Shown in pieces: positions 1-6,092 of a stretch of DNA of 6,395 bases. The stretch is from the NCBI GenBank assembly GCA_031271075.1, contig JAISWN010000044.1:1-6395 (forward strand), given 5' to 3'. Each line of letters begins with the position of its first letter. The first letter of the stretch is position 1. The position numbers and the translations under genes are program-made. This stretch comes from Treponema sp. GTDB lineage: Bacteria > Spirochaetota > Spirochaetia > Treponematales > Breznakiellaceae. A model generated the notes under the pieces. It was not told where the DNA came from. It saw only the letters and a list, made by a program, of their open reading frames with translations, and made no database searches.

Positions 1-525
1 GAACCAGAGGAAACACCTAAAGCCCTGGTGGCAGCGGTCTTCCTTGTCGTGAATGCCCCGGGGGCTGGCGTGGGTCAGAAGTATATCCAGGTAACGGCCC
101 CGGAAGATCCGGTTAAAAAAGAGACGGGGGATCAGTTTCAGTATCTCTTTTTTCATCTGGAATTCGGTGAACTGGTTGTTCCCCTTGTTGTACCGCATGG
201 AACCCCCAAGGCCGGCCACCAGGAGACTCTCTTCCCGGCGGATCCGGGAACCCACATGGATCGCCCCCGAACCCCGGTAGTGTTCTTCCACGGTGTTTCC
301 GGGGACGGTGTACAGATCCTTCCCGGTATAATAGGGCATGTCTTCGGTGTGATGGTTCCCGAAGACAAAGAGGAGGGGTTTGTTGAGGCTGGAAACAATG
401 AAGTCCAGGTAATCCATGGGAAGATCCCCGGCGCTGAGGATCAGATCCACATCCTTAAAACGTTCCCTGATGGTGTTGGTGTATACCAGGGGATCGATCT
501 GGTCGGAGATACAGAGTATCTTCAT
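1..525 (-). CDS. Calcineurin-like metallophosphoesterase, C-terminus beyond the left edge
   Basis: The 175 residues present form the N-terminal part of a cytoplasmic calcineurin-like phosphoesterase, a family of two-metal hydrolases acting on phosphoesters. Visible motifs in order: motif I around D8 (ISDQID), motif II GD at 33-34 (SAGDLP), motif III GNHH at 56-59 (VFGNHH), and THASPRGIHD at 151-160, followed by a D-x-C-H-x-G block near 163-168. The final G-H-x-H type motif would lie beyond the edge. Motif I lacks the usual histidine two residues after the aspartate (D8-Q9-I10). No signal peptide is seen. The ATG at 525-523 overlaps the stop of the upstream TPR gene in an ATGA junction, and a weak AAGG lies 7 bases before it, so translation is probably coupled. 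The substrate cannot be told from sequence; nucleotide, phosphoprotein and other phosphoester substrates all occur in the family. The family call is firm; the function is open. Confidence 0.88.
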   Translation of the reverse strand, partial: MKILCISDQIDPLVYTNTIRERFKDVDLILSAGDLPMDYLDFIVSSLNKPLLFVFGNHHTEDMPYYTGKDLYTVPGNTVEEHYRGSGAIHVGSRIRREESLLVAGLGGSMRYNKGNNQFTEFQMKKEILKLIPRLFFNRIFRGRYLDILLTHASPRGIHDKEDRCHQGFRCFLWF

Positions 526-1901
526 TGAGCCGCCTTGTGCAGCATGCTCCGGAGTTTCTCCCTGCCGAAAAGCTCCACCGGCCTGTTATTGGCGAAATCC
601 AGGGCGGCCTGGGAAAAGCCCCCGCTGGCGACAAGCGCCGCCTTGGGAATGTTCTGCTCCCTTGCGTCGTCCAGGATCGATCGGATCTCCTCCTCCCCCG
701 CCGGATCATTGCTCCGGTAAAAACGGATAAGCCGGGGGATCTTGCGGGTACTCTGCCAGTCGCCGCCGCCCTTTCCTTCAACGGCCAATACCTCGCCGCC
801 CCCGGGGACAGGCCTGGCGTTTTGCACGCTTAGCCCCATGGCGTCTTCCACGATGGATTTACAGAGTTCCAAAAAATCGGCGCTTCCGGCGGTAATGTAT
901 TTCTTTATGCCCCCGCTGCCCCTTTCAGCCTTGATGTCCTGGTACTGGGAAAGCTTTTCCCCCACGTCCCGAAAGCCCTTCTTTTCGCTGTAGACCTTTT
1001 CCCACTGGGCCAGGGCCCGGTCGATTTCCCGTCCTTTTTCGTAACACAAACCCAGAAAGTAACGGGCGTAGAGGCTGTCCTGGCTGGATTCGTCGGAGAT
1101 GGCAGTCACCGCCTTTTCCAGAACCGGCACGGCCTTGCCGAACTCGTTCATGGACATAAAACTGCCCCCCCGTTCCACCAGGGCCCGCAGCCTGTACTCC
1201 GGCTCCTCCGCCGCCTTGTCGAAGGAGATCAGCGCCCCCGCGTAGTCCTTCACGTCCTTCTGTAGTTTCCCCAGGTAGTACCAGGTTTTTGCCTGGGCCT
1301 TGTCCTTCTGGAAACGCAGGGCCCGTTCCAGAACCGCCTTGGCGTCCAGGGCCTTTTTGGCTTTGTAAAGCAGGACCCCCAGCTCGAAGTAGATGTTTCC
1401 GTCGTTTGGGGAGAGTTCCGCGGCCTTTTCCAGGTATTCCCGGCCCCTGTCCGGTTTGCCCAGTTCCGTAAAAAGTTTCCCCGCCTGGTAGTAGTAATCC
1501 CCCTTTTTCGGCATAAGCTTAATCAGGAGGAGGTATTCCTTCAAAGCCTCTTCCGGTTCCCTGTTGGAAACGTAGAGTTGGGCCAGGGTCTGCCGGTATT
1601 CCATTTCCGGTATGCCTTTTCCCTCGATGCTCAACTGGCTGAGGGCCTTAAATTCCCGGTAGGCCAGGTCTTCCTTTTTTTCAGCCGCGTAGGCCAGTCC
1701 CAGGTAGTAGCGGGCTTCGGCGTTTTTCGGATCTTTGGAGATAAGCTGCTTTGCCGATTTGATGGCAAGCTGGGTCTTTCCCCGCTTGATAAGCAGTGAA
1801 AGGGCGTCTGTTCCCTTGGAGAAGAGAAACTGCCTGATTACAAAAGCCGCCAAAAAAGCCGTCCCTATCGCAAGGACAATAACTAACGCAAGGACCCTCA
1901 T
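522..1901 (-). CDS. Membrane-anchored TPR protein with C-terminal degenerate Mrr-like domain
   Basis: This 459-residue protein has three parts. Residues 3-27 are a hydrophobic helix acting as an uncleaved anchor. Residues ~32-309 hold about eight TPR-like helical pairs, with typical signatures such as ARYYLGLAY (63-71), DYYYQAGKLF (135-144), YFELGVLLY (171-179) and WYYLGKL (207-213). Residues ~334-457 resemble the Mrr/restriction-endonuclease-like fold: an ADFLELCKSIVEDAMG helix, a GGGEVLAVEG strand with E370, an IRFYRS strand, and an end (AALVASGGFSQAALDFA, then RPVELFGREKL) much like Mrr proteins. The catalytic Q-x-K is replaced by R393-F-Y395, so nuclease activity is unlikely. TPRs usually mediate protein binding. 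Which side of the membrane it faces is unclear, as basic residues flank both ends of the anchor (R2; R23, K29). The ATG at 1901 is preceded by AGGA at 6 bases, which supports the start. It is first in a cluster with the downstream metallophosphoesterase. TPR plus anchor is solid; the Mrr-like call is by eye. Confidence 0.85.
   Translation of the reverse strand: MRVLALVIVLAIGTAFLAAFVIRQFLFSKGTDALSLLIKRGKTQLAIKSAKQLISKDPKNAEARYYLGLAYAAEKKEDLAYREFKALSQLSIEGKGIPEMEYRQTLAQLYVSNREPEEALKEYLLLIKLMPKKGDYYYQAGKLFTELGKPDRGREYLEKAAELSPNDGNIYFELGVLLYKAKKALDAKAVLERALRFQKDKAQAKTWYYLGKLQKDVKDYAGALISFDKAAEEPEYRLRALVERGGSFMSMNEFGKAVPVLEKAVTAISDESSQDSLYARYFLGLCYEKGREIDRALAQWEKVYSEKKGFRDVGEKLSQYQDIKAERGSGGIKKYITAGSADFLELCKSIVEDAMGLSVQNARPVPGGGEVLAVEGKGGGDWQSTRKIPRLIRFYRSNDPAGEEEIRSILDDAREQNIPKAALVASGGFSQAALDFANNRPVELFGREKLRSMLHKAAQ
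531..902 (-). other. Degenerate Mrr-like (PD-(D/E)XK fold) C-terminal domain of the TPR protein
   Basis: This region codes residues ~334-457 of the 459-aa protein. The pattern helix, acidic beta strand (E370 in GGGEVLAVE), second strand (LIRFYRS, 391-397), helix, then the strand and helix AALVASGGFSQAALDFA and the terminal RPVELFGREKLRSML matches the order of conserved blocks in Mrr-type endonuclease domains. There the equivalent parts read roughly as a D-containing strand, a Q-x-K strand, a (V/T)T-x-G-F-(S/T)-x-x-A block and a (P/I)-x-E-L-(I/L)-D-G-x-x-L tail. R393 and Y395 occupy the Q-x-K positions, so the active site appears lost. It may keep a binding role. The match was made by eye from motif order. 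Confidence 0.55.
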
Positions 1902-1907
1902 GTCTTT

Positions 1908-1911
1908 TCCT
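1908..1911 (-). promoter_or_regulatory. Ribosome binding site of the minus-strand TPR gene
   Basis: AGGA read on the minus strand lies 6 bases before the ATG at 1901-1899. It supports that methionine as the start of the anchored TPR protein. Confidence 0.65.
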
Positions 1912-1947
1912 AGCCCGCCGAATACCTTATACTAAAATAACCTAACA

Positions 1948-1965
1948 TTTGGAGCCCTTTCCAAA
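1948..1965. repeat. Small inverted repeat in the divergent intergenic region
   Basis: TTTGGA and TCCAAA form perfect 6-base arms around a 6-base centre (GCCCTT). It lies between the minus-strand start codon and the candidate promoters, so it could be an operator or a weak leader hairpin. No U-tract follows on either strand, so it is not a terminator. A repeat this short can occur by chance. Confidence 0.3.
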
Positions 1966-1998
1966 ACTGAAAAATTGGGGAAGCCTCTTTTTGAGTTT

Positions 1999-2027
1999 TT
2001 AGCGCCTCCGGATTGTTATTTTATTAT
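1999..2027 (+). promoter_or_regulatory. Candidate sigma70-type promoter for the plus-strand cluster
   Basis: TATTAT at 2022-2027 is a good -10 (5 of 6). TTAGCG at 1999-2004, 17 bases upstream, is a poor -35. Transcription would begin near 2034, giving a leader of about 77 bases before the ATG at 2111. The position in the AT-rich gap upstream of the first gene fits, but the -35 match is weak. Confidence 0.35.
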
Positions 2028-2052
2028 AGGTGTATTTTGACGGAAGGTTTAA
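2023..2052 (-). promoter_or_regulatory. Candidate sigma70-type promoter for the minus-strand cluster
   Basis: On the minus strand a perfect TATAAT occupies 2028-2023. TTAAAC at 2052-2047 lies 18 bases upstream as a weak -35 (3 of 6). Transcription would start near 2016 and give a leader of about 115 bases to the ATG at 1901. It overlaps the candidate plus-strand -10, so the two divergent promoters would compete for RNA polymerase. Confidence 0.38.
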
Positions 2053-2072
2053 TAGTTTCTTCCGTTATGGGG

Positions 2073-2088
2073 CGGCAAGGCTTGGCCG
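2073..2088 (+). other. Possible small hairpin in the 5' leader
   Basis: CGGC and GCCG form a 4-base stem that can extend to six pairs with one bulged G (CAA against TTG). It ends 11 bases before the Shine-Dalgarno of the secreted TPR gene. It could affect translation, but it is short, and no known riboswitch or leader family is recognised. Confidence 0.2.
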
Positions 2089-2099
2089 ACATTGGAAAC

Positions 2100-2104
2100 A
2101 GGGA
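2100..2104 (+). promoter_or_regulatory. Ribosome binding site deciding the start of the secreted TPR gene
   Basis: AGGGA lies 6 bases before the ATG at 2111. The frame stays open upstream to a GTG at 2030, but that GTG has no proper Shine-Dalgarno, directly follows the likely -10 element, and would bury the signal peptide. The ATG at 2111 is therefore the start. Confidence 0.75.
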
Positions 2105-2110
2105 ATAACT

Positions 2111-2809
2111 ATGCGAAAAACCGTTTTTTTGCCCCTTTTGGCGGCCTTTTGGATCCCTTTCCTGGGAGCCCAGACCAATTTTTCCCGGGGGGAAGATTAC
2201 TTCATGCAGAACAAACCCCAGGAGGCCCTTCCCTTTCTGGAGAACGCCCTGCTGGAGAATCCCGGGGAAATAAGGGCCTACCTTTACCTGGGGATCGCCT
2301 ACCAGCAGCTTGATCGGCCGGACGACGCCGTGGCGGTCTACCTGAAAGCCCTGCCCAGGGCGGGAAACGAGACCGCCCGGATTGCCTGCAACCTGGGGAA
2401 CCTGTACTTTGGCATGGAAAAGCCCGGTTCGGCGGTGGATTACTATACCCAGGCCATCGAAGCCGATCCTTCCTACGCGGCGGCGTACCTGAACCGGGCC
2501 AATACCCGGATAAAGACCGGGGCCCTTAGGGAAGCCCTGCCGGATTACGAATACTATCTGTCCCTGGAACCCCACTCCCCCAAGCGGCTCCGGATTGAAC
2601 AGTTGGCGGCCCTTATCCGTTCCGAAGTCGCCGCCGAAGAGCGGCGGCGGCTCCTGGCGGAAGAAGCAGCCCGGGCCGAGGCTGCCCGCCGGCAGCAGCT
2701 TTTGGAAGAGGTTTCCGCCTCCCTCCAGGCCGCCGCGGAGGAGACCAAGGGACTTTCTTCCGGCGCCGAGGCGGTAGAGAGCTACGAAGGCGAATTTGAA
2801 CTGGAATAG
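2111..2809 (+). CDS. Secreted TPR protein with charged C-terminal helix
   Basis: This 232-residue protein starts with a classical type I signal peptide: basic R2-K3, a hydrophobic core 4-18, and a probable cleavage after A20 in FLGA-Q. There is no lipobox cysteine, so a soluble periplasmic or exported product is expected. Four TPR units follow at ~22-53, 54-87, 89-122 and 123-155, with signatures AYLYLGIAY, ACNLGNLYF and AAYLNRANTRI. Residues 157-213 are a Glu/Arg/Ala-rich helix, likely a coiled coil (AEERRRLLAEEAARAEAARR). The protein ends in a very acidic tail (ESYEGEFELE). It heads the plus-strand cluster, and its stop codon forms part of the next gene's Shine-Dalgarno. The role is probably protein binding or scaffolding outside the cytoplasmic membrane with the next gene's product, which carries a similar charged stretch. 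The partner and pathway are not visible. TPR and secretion calls are firm. Confidence 0.88.
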   Translation: MRKTVFLPLLAAFWIPFLGAQTNFSRGEDYFMQNKPQEALPFLENALLENPGEIRAYLYLGIAYQQLDRPDDAVAVYLKALPRAGNETARIACNLGNLYFGMEKPGSAVDYYTQAIEADPSYAAAYLNRANTRIKTGALREALPDYEYYLSLEPHSPKRLRIEQLAALIRSEVAAEERRRLLAEEAARAEAARRQQLLEEVSASLQAAAEETKGLSSGAEAVESYEGEFELE

Positions 2810-2812
2810 GAG
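2808..2812 (+). promoter_or_regulatory. Shine-Dalgarno overlapping the upstream stop codon
   Basis: AGGAG begins inside the TAG stop (2807-2809) of the secreted TPR gene and lies 9 bases before the ATG at 2822. This ties initiation of the large TPR gene to termination upstream. Confidence 0.7.
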
Positions 2813-2821
2813 TTTGAACTG

Positions 2822-4897
2822 ATGGACCGGAAAAAAACAGTTGTTATTGCGGCAGCCTCTGTCCTCGTCCTGATGCTGGCCGGAACGGGGGTTTCCTTTC
2901 TCCTCCGGGCTTTTTCCTCCGGGGACGACCCGGCGGCCCTGGTCCGGCAAAACACCTTGAAGCTGGCCAGGGATTATATTGAGCAGAAAGAGTACAGCCG
3001 TGCCCTGGATCAGTTGGACCGGCTCCTGATCGAGAACGCCGATGACCAGGAGGCCAGGGACCTGCGGGATCTGGCCATCCGGGAAGCCCGGACAGCCGGG
3101 CTTCCCGCGTCGGAAGCGGCGGCGGAAACCTCCGCGGCCGCTGCCCGGGCTGCTGCCGAAGCCTCCGCCGCGGCGGCGCAGGCCGCCGCCCTCGCCCAGG
3201 CCTCGGCGCAGCCGGGGGCGGAAGACATTGCCGCCCAGGTAAGGCTGGAGGAGGAAAGGCGGAAAGGGGCGGAAGAACGCCGCCTGCTCCTGGAGGCGGA
3301 AACCGCCGCCCGGCTTGCCGCCGAAAATGAACGCCGGGCCATTGCCGAGGCGGAAGCCGCCGCCCGGGCCGTGGCGGAAGCGGAACACCGGGCAGCCGCG
3401 GAAGCGGAAGCGGCCCGCCGCCGGGCGGAGGAGGCGGAACTGGCCCGGCTTTCCGCGGAAAAGCAGGAACAGATGCGGGCGGTGAACGATCTGGTATCCC
3501 GGGGCAGGGATCTGATCCGGCGGGGGGATACGTCCGGGGGAGAAGCGGCCTTTAGAGAGGCTCTTGGCCGGCTGCCCCCCGCGGAAAAACGCTTTGAGGC
3601 CCAGAAGAGGGCGGAGATGGCCGAAGCCTGGTACGATCTTTACGTGGAACGTCCCGATTCGGCGGAAGGCCGGAAGGCTATGAGCGAGGCAAGATCCCAG
3701 GCGGAGAACGCCCTTGCCGCCGACTCTTCCCAGGCCCTTCCCCATTATACCCTGGGGAAGATATACCGGGATTTAAAACAGTGGGACGACGCGGCGGAAG
3801 AGCTTAAAGAGGCGGTAAGGCGCGATCCGAACAATCACCTTTACTCCCTCGATTTGGGACGGGTTTACTTCAGTTCCCGCAAACTCGCCGATGCCCGCCA
3901 GTCATTTGAAACGGTTACCCGGCTAAATCCCGGTTTTGAGCCGGCCTGGTACAACCTGGGGGGCGTCCTCCGCTCCCTGGGGCGGCAGGATGAGGCCCTG
4001 GCGGCTTACCGGAAGGCCGTCGGCATAAAAGCCGACTACACCGCGGCCCACCGGGAAATAGGCCGGATCCTCTCCGCCAAGGGGGATACAAAGGGGGCCG
4101 CCGCCGCCTTCGGCAAGGCCCTGGAATCCAGCCCCAACGATCTGGCCTCCCTGCAGGAGTTGGGGATACTTCAGGCGGCCGCGGGGAATTACCAGGCCGC
4201 GGAATCCCTCTTTGAGAGGGCACTTACCGTGCTTCCGGATCACGATCAGACCAACTACAACATGGCCATCGTCAAGCTGGGGCTGAACAAAAACGCCGAG
4301 GCGGTAGATTACGCCCAGCGGGCGGTAAACGGCGCTCCCGGTAACCCCTCTTACGCCTATACCCTGGGCCAGGCCCTGGAAGGGACGGGGGATACGGGGA
4401 AAGCTATCGCCGCTTACACCGGCGCGGCAAGGCTGGATCCGAAATACGTGAAACCCCGGATCAACCTGGGCCGGCTCTGCCTGGAAAACGGCCTTGCCCA
4501 GGAAGCCCTCGGGTTCCTCACCGAGGCTTACCAGACGGACCCGAATAACTACGAAGTCAACAATAACCTTGGAGCCGTATACGCCAACCAGGAAGACTGG
4601 GCCAAAAGCGTTGGGCATTACGAGAAAGCCCTGGCGGTTCAGCCGGGACACGCCACCGTGCGGCTTAACCTGGCCCGGGCTTACGCCGGCGCGAAGGAAC
4701 TGGGCAAGGCGAAGGATGCTTACGAACAACACCTTAAACTTGCCCCGGACAGTTGGGAAGCGATCCTGGAACTGGGCAAAACCTGCGTGAGCCTTGGGGA
4801 TACCGATTCGGCCCGTACCTATTTTACCGATCTTCTCAAACGCAACCCTTCCTACCCGGGAAAAAACGAGGCTGAAAGGATCCTGGCCGGCTTATGA
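2822..4897 (+). CDS. Large membrane-anchored TPR protein with Ala/Glu-rich spacer
   Basis: This 691-residue protein begins with MDRKK and one hydrophobic helix (~7-29). The basic N-terminus predicts it stays inside, placing the rest outside the cytoplasmic membrane. Order of parts: a lone TPR-like helical pair at ~41-73; an Ala then Ala/Glu/Arg-rich low-complexity stretch at ~95-215, likely a long helix or coiled coil; a TPR-like pair at ~218-250; and eleven consecutive 34-residue TPR units at 305-678 without insertion or gap. TPR signature positions are well kept (for example PAWYNLGGVLRSLG, NNLGAVYANQEDW). Such arrays form a right-handed superhelix that binds peptides or partner proteins. 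No enzymatic domain is seen. The start is set by the Shine-Dalgarno at 2808-2812. The end overlaps the AI-2E gene by 4 bases. The likely role is an envelope scaffold working with the secreted TPR protein and perhaps the transporter; this is inference. Confidence 0.9.
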   Translation: MDRKKTVVIAAASVLVLMLAGTGVSFLLRAFSSGDDPAALVRQNTLKLARDYIEQKEYSRALDQLDRLLIENADDQEARDLRDLAIREARTAGLPASEAAAETSAAAARAAAEASAAAAQAAALAQASAQPGAEDIAAQVRLEEERRKGAEERRLLLEAETAARLAAENERRAIAEAEAAARAVAEAEHRAAAEAEAARRRAEEAELARLSAEKQEQMRAVNDLVSRGRDLIRRGDTSGGEAAFREALGRLPPAEKRFEAQKRAEMAEAWYDLYVERPDSAEGRKAMSEARSQAENALAADSSQALPHYTLGKIYRDLKQWDDAAEELKEAVRRDPNNHLYSLDLGRVYFSSRKLADARQSFETVTRLNPGFEPAWYNLGGVLRSLGRQDEALAAYRKAVGIKADYTAAHREIGRILSAKGDTKGAAAAFGKALESSPNDLASLQELGILQAAAGNYQAAESLFERALTVLPDHDQTNYNMAIVKLGLNKNAEAVDYAQRAVNGAPGNPSYAYTLGQALEGTGDTGKAIAAYTGAARLDPKYVKPRINLGRLCLENGLAQEALGFLTEAYQTDPNNYEVNNNLGAVYANQEDWAKSVGHYEKALAVQPGHATVRLNLARAYAGAKELGKAKDAYEQHLKLAPDSWEAILELGKTCVSLGDTDSARTYFTDLLKRNPSYPGKNEAERILAGL
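3104..3466 (+). repeat. Ala/Glu/Arg-rich low-complexity coding segment
   Basis: This stretch codes residues ~95-215 of the large TPR protein. Its first part is nearly all Ala with Ser/Glu (ASEAAAETSAAAARAAAEAS). Its second part is a charged Ala-Glu-Arg pattern (EAEAAARAVAEAEHRAAAEA). At DNA level it is a loose run of GCC/GCG/GAA/CGG codons with near-repeats such as GCGGAAGCGGAA. It should form a long helical spacer like those of TolA-type proteins. Length changes by slippage between strains are plausible. Confidence 0.75.
3734..4855 (+). repeat. Eleven gapless 34-residue TPR units
   Basis: These bases code residues 305-678 of the large TPR protein. Units begin at residues 305, 339, 373, 407, 441, 475, 509, 543, 577, 611 and 645, each exactly 34 residues long. 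Gly or Ala holds position 8 in every unit (LG in most), Ala or a small residue holds position 20, and Pro falls near position 32 in most. The units differ much in sequence, so this is an old protein repeat rather than a recent DNA duplication. Confidence 0.88.
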
Positions 4898-6084
4898 GCG
4901 AATATCCCCCTTCCACAAATTCCCCTGTTCCGGAAAAAGCGCCGGAAACTCCCCCGGAACATTCCGCCGAAGGAATCCCGGAGGGCAGGTCTCTTCCAGA
5001 GCGGGCTAATCTATCCCCCGTACAGGCTTATGTTTTTGGGGCCCTCCTCCTCCTCCTCTTCATCATGGTCTGCCGGCTCTTCGCGCCCTTTTTTACGGTA
5101 CTGCTCTGGTCCATCCTGCTTTACGTGCTGGTAAGCCCCCTCCATCACCGGGTAATAGGGAACCTTGATTTTTCCAGCGCAAAGGGCAGGATACTGAAGA
5201 ATTTCTGGGCCGCGGTTTTTGCCCTGGGTACGGCGGTAGTTATCATGATCCCCCTGAGTTTTATCGCCTCCCTGTTCTCCCGGCAGATAGTGGAACTGAT
5301 GCGGTTTATCCGGGAACTCTTTAACCAGCGGCCCGACGGCCTTTCGGATCTGTTCAACAGCCTGTCGGTTCTCATCGCCGATATTTCCCAGGATCAGATA
5401 CGGGTAAGCGGCGTGGAGATCGAGCGGTGGCTTCTCGATTCCCTCAGCGACGGCCTGCAGCGGCTTATCTCCCTAAGCAGCATCGTTGCGAGAAACATCG
5501 GGACTTTCTTCGTGGGACTGGTGCTGATGATCTTTACCCTGTTTTTTTTCTATGCCGACGGCCCCTACCTTTCCCGGCTGGTTATCCACGCCATTCCCAT
5601 CCGCAGGACCTATATGCGTACCCTTATAGGCAAGTTTATGGATATTACCCGGAATCTTTTTTTAGGCTATATCCTGGTTGCCCTGATCCAGGCCACCCTG
5701 GCCTATATCATTTTTTCGGTATTCAGGGTAAGCGGCGCGCTGGTTCTCGCGGCGCTCACCTTTATCTGCGTGTTTATCCCCATGATCGGCGGCGGCCTCG
5801 TGTGGCTGCCCCTGGGGCTTATCAGGATTATTACGGGAAATATTTTGAACGGAATACTCTTTCTTGTTGTTTCCGGGCTCTTTATCTCCCTCCTGGACAA
5901 TATCCTGCGTCCCATGTTTTTAAAGGACAGGATACAGCTCCACCCGCTGATCATCTTTTTCGCCATCATGGGAGGGGTAAGCGTCTTCGGTTTTAACGGC
6001 CTCATCCTGGGCCCCATGATAGTTATCCTGTTTCTCACGGTGCTGGATATGTTTCTTATCGAACACAGGATAGGCGAAGATTAG
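4894..6084 (+). CDS. AI-2E/PerM family membrane transporter
   Basis: This 396-residue protein belongs to the AI-2E family (formerly UPF0118; PerM, TqsA and YdiK-type proteins). About eight membrane segments are visible: ~43-62, 64-84, 104-128, 201-221, 254-276, 280-311 (possibly broken by MIGGG), 317-338 and 349-386. A soluble amphipathic stretch at ~129-200 separates the third and fourth, as is typical. Family hallmarks are LLDNILRPMFL (333-343), LHPLIIFFAIMGG (349-361) and FGFNGLILGPMI (365-376). Length is usual for the family apart from a Pro-rich, unstructured N-terminal extension (1-40). Known members export autoinducer-2 or act as Na+(Li+)/H+ antiporters; the substrate here cannot be assigned. 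The ATG overlaps the stop of the large TPR gene in ATGA with no good Shine-Dalgarno of its own, so translation probably depends on coupling. It sits in the cytoplasmic membrane. Confidence 0.93.
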   Translation: MSEYPPSTNSPVPEKAPETPPEHSAEGIPEGRSLPERANLSPVQAYVFGALLLLLFIMVCRLFAPFFTVLLWSILLYVLVSPLHHRVIGNLDFSSAKGRILKNFWAAVFALGTAVVIMIPLSFIASLFSRQIVELMRFIRELFNQRPDGLSDLFNSLSVLIADISQDQIRVSGVEIERWLLDSLSDGLQRLISLSSIVARNIGTFFVGLVLMIFTLFFFYADGPYLSRLVIHAIPIRRTYMRTLIGKFMDITRNLFLGYILVALIQATLAYIIFSVFRVSGALVLAALTFICVFIPMIGGGLVWLPLGLIRIITGNILNGILFLVVSGLFISLLDNILRPMFLKDRIQLHPLIIFFAIMGGVSVFGFNGLILGPMIVILFLTVLDMFLIEHRIGED

Positions 6085-6087
6085 GAG
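6083..6087 (+). promoter_or_regulatory. Shine-Dalgarno overlapping the AI-2E stop codon
   Basis: AGGAG starts inside the TAG stop (6082-6084) of the AI-2E gene and lies 5 bases before the ATG at 6093. It is the same TAGGAG arrangement seen at 2807-2812. Confidence 0.72.
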
Positions 6088-6092
6088 TCTTT

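Noticed and set aside
28..528. A 166-codon plus-strand open frame at the left end
   Set aside because: The minus strand encodes ordered metallophosphoesterase motifs across the same bases, and the plus-strand product has none.
1948..1965. The inverted repeat as a transcription terminator
   Set aside because: The arms are only 6 bases and AT-rich, no U-tract follows on either strand, and both flanking clusters run away from it.
2030..2110. A GTG start at 2030 extending the secreted TPR protein by 27 residues
   Set aside because: It lacks a Shine-Dalgarno, directly follows the probable -10 element, and would place a non-signal sequence before an intact signal peptide that has its own good Shine-Dalgarno.
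2024..3745. A 573-codon open frame on the minus strand opposite both plus-strand TPR genes
   Set aside because: Its translation is Gly/Pro/Arg/Phe-rich with no domain, and it lies wholly antisense to clear TPR genes. It results from GC-rich, biased codon use on the plus strand.
3923..4732. A 269-codon minus-strand open frame opposite the TPR array
   Set aside because: Antisense shadow of the repeats with no recognisable motif; the plus strand encodes unmistakable TPR units here.
4894..6084. Naming the transporter as an autoinducer-2 exporter and the cluster as a quorum-sensing system
   Set aside because: The family name comes from one member; others are ion antiporters or unknown, and no AI-2 synthesis or sensing gene is visible.
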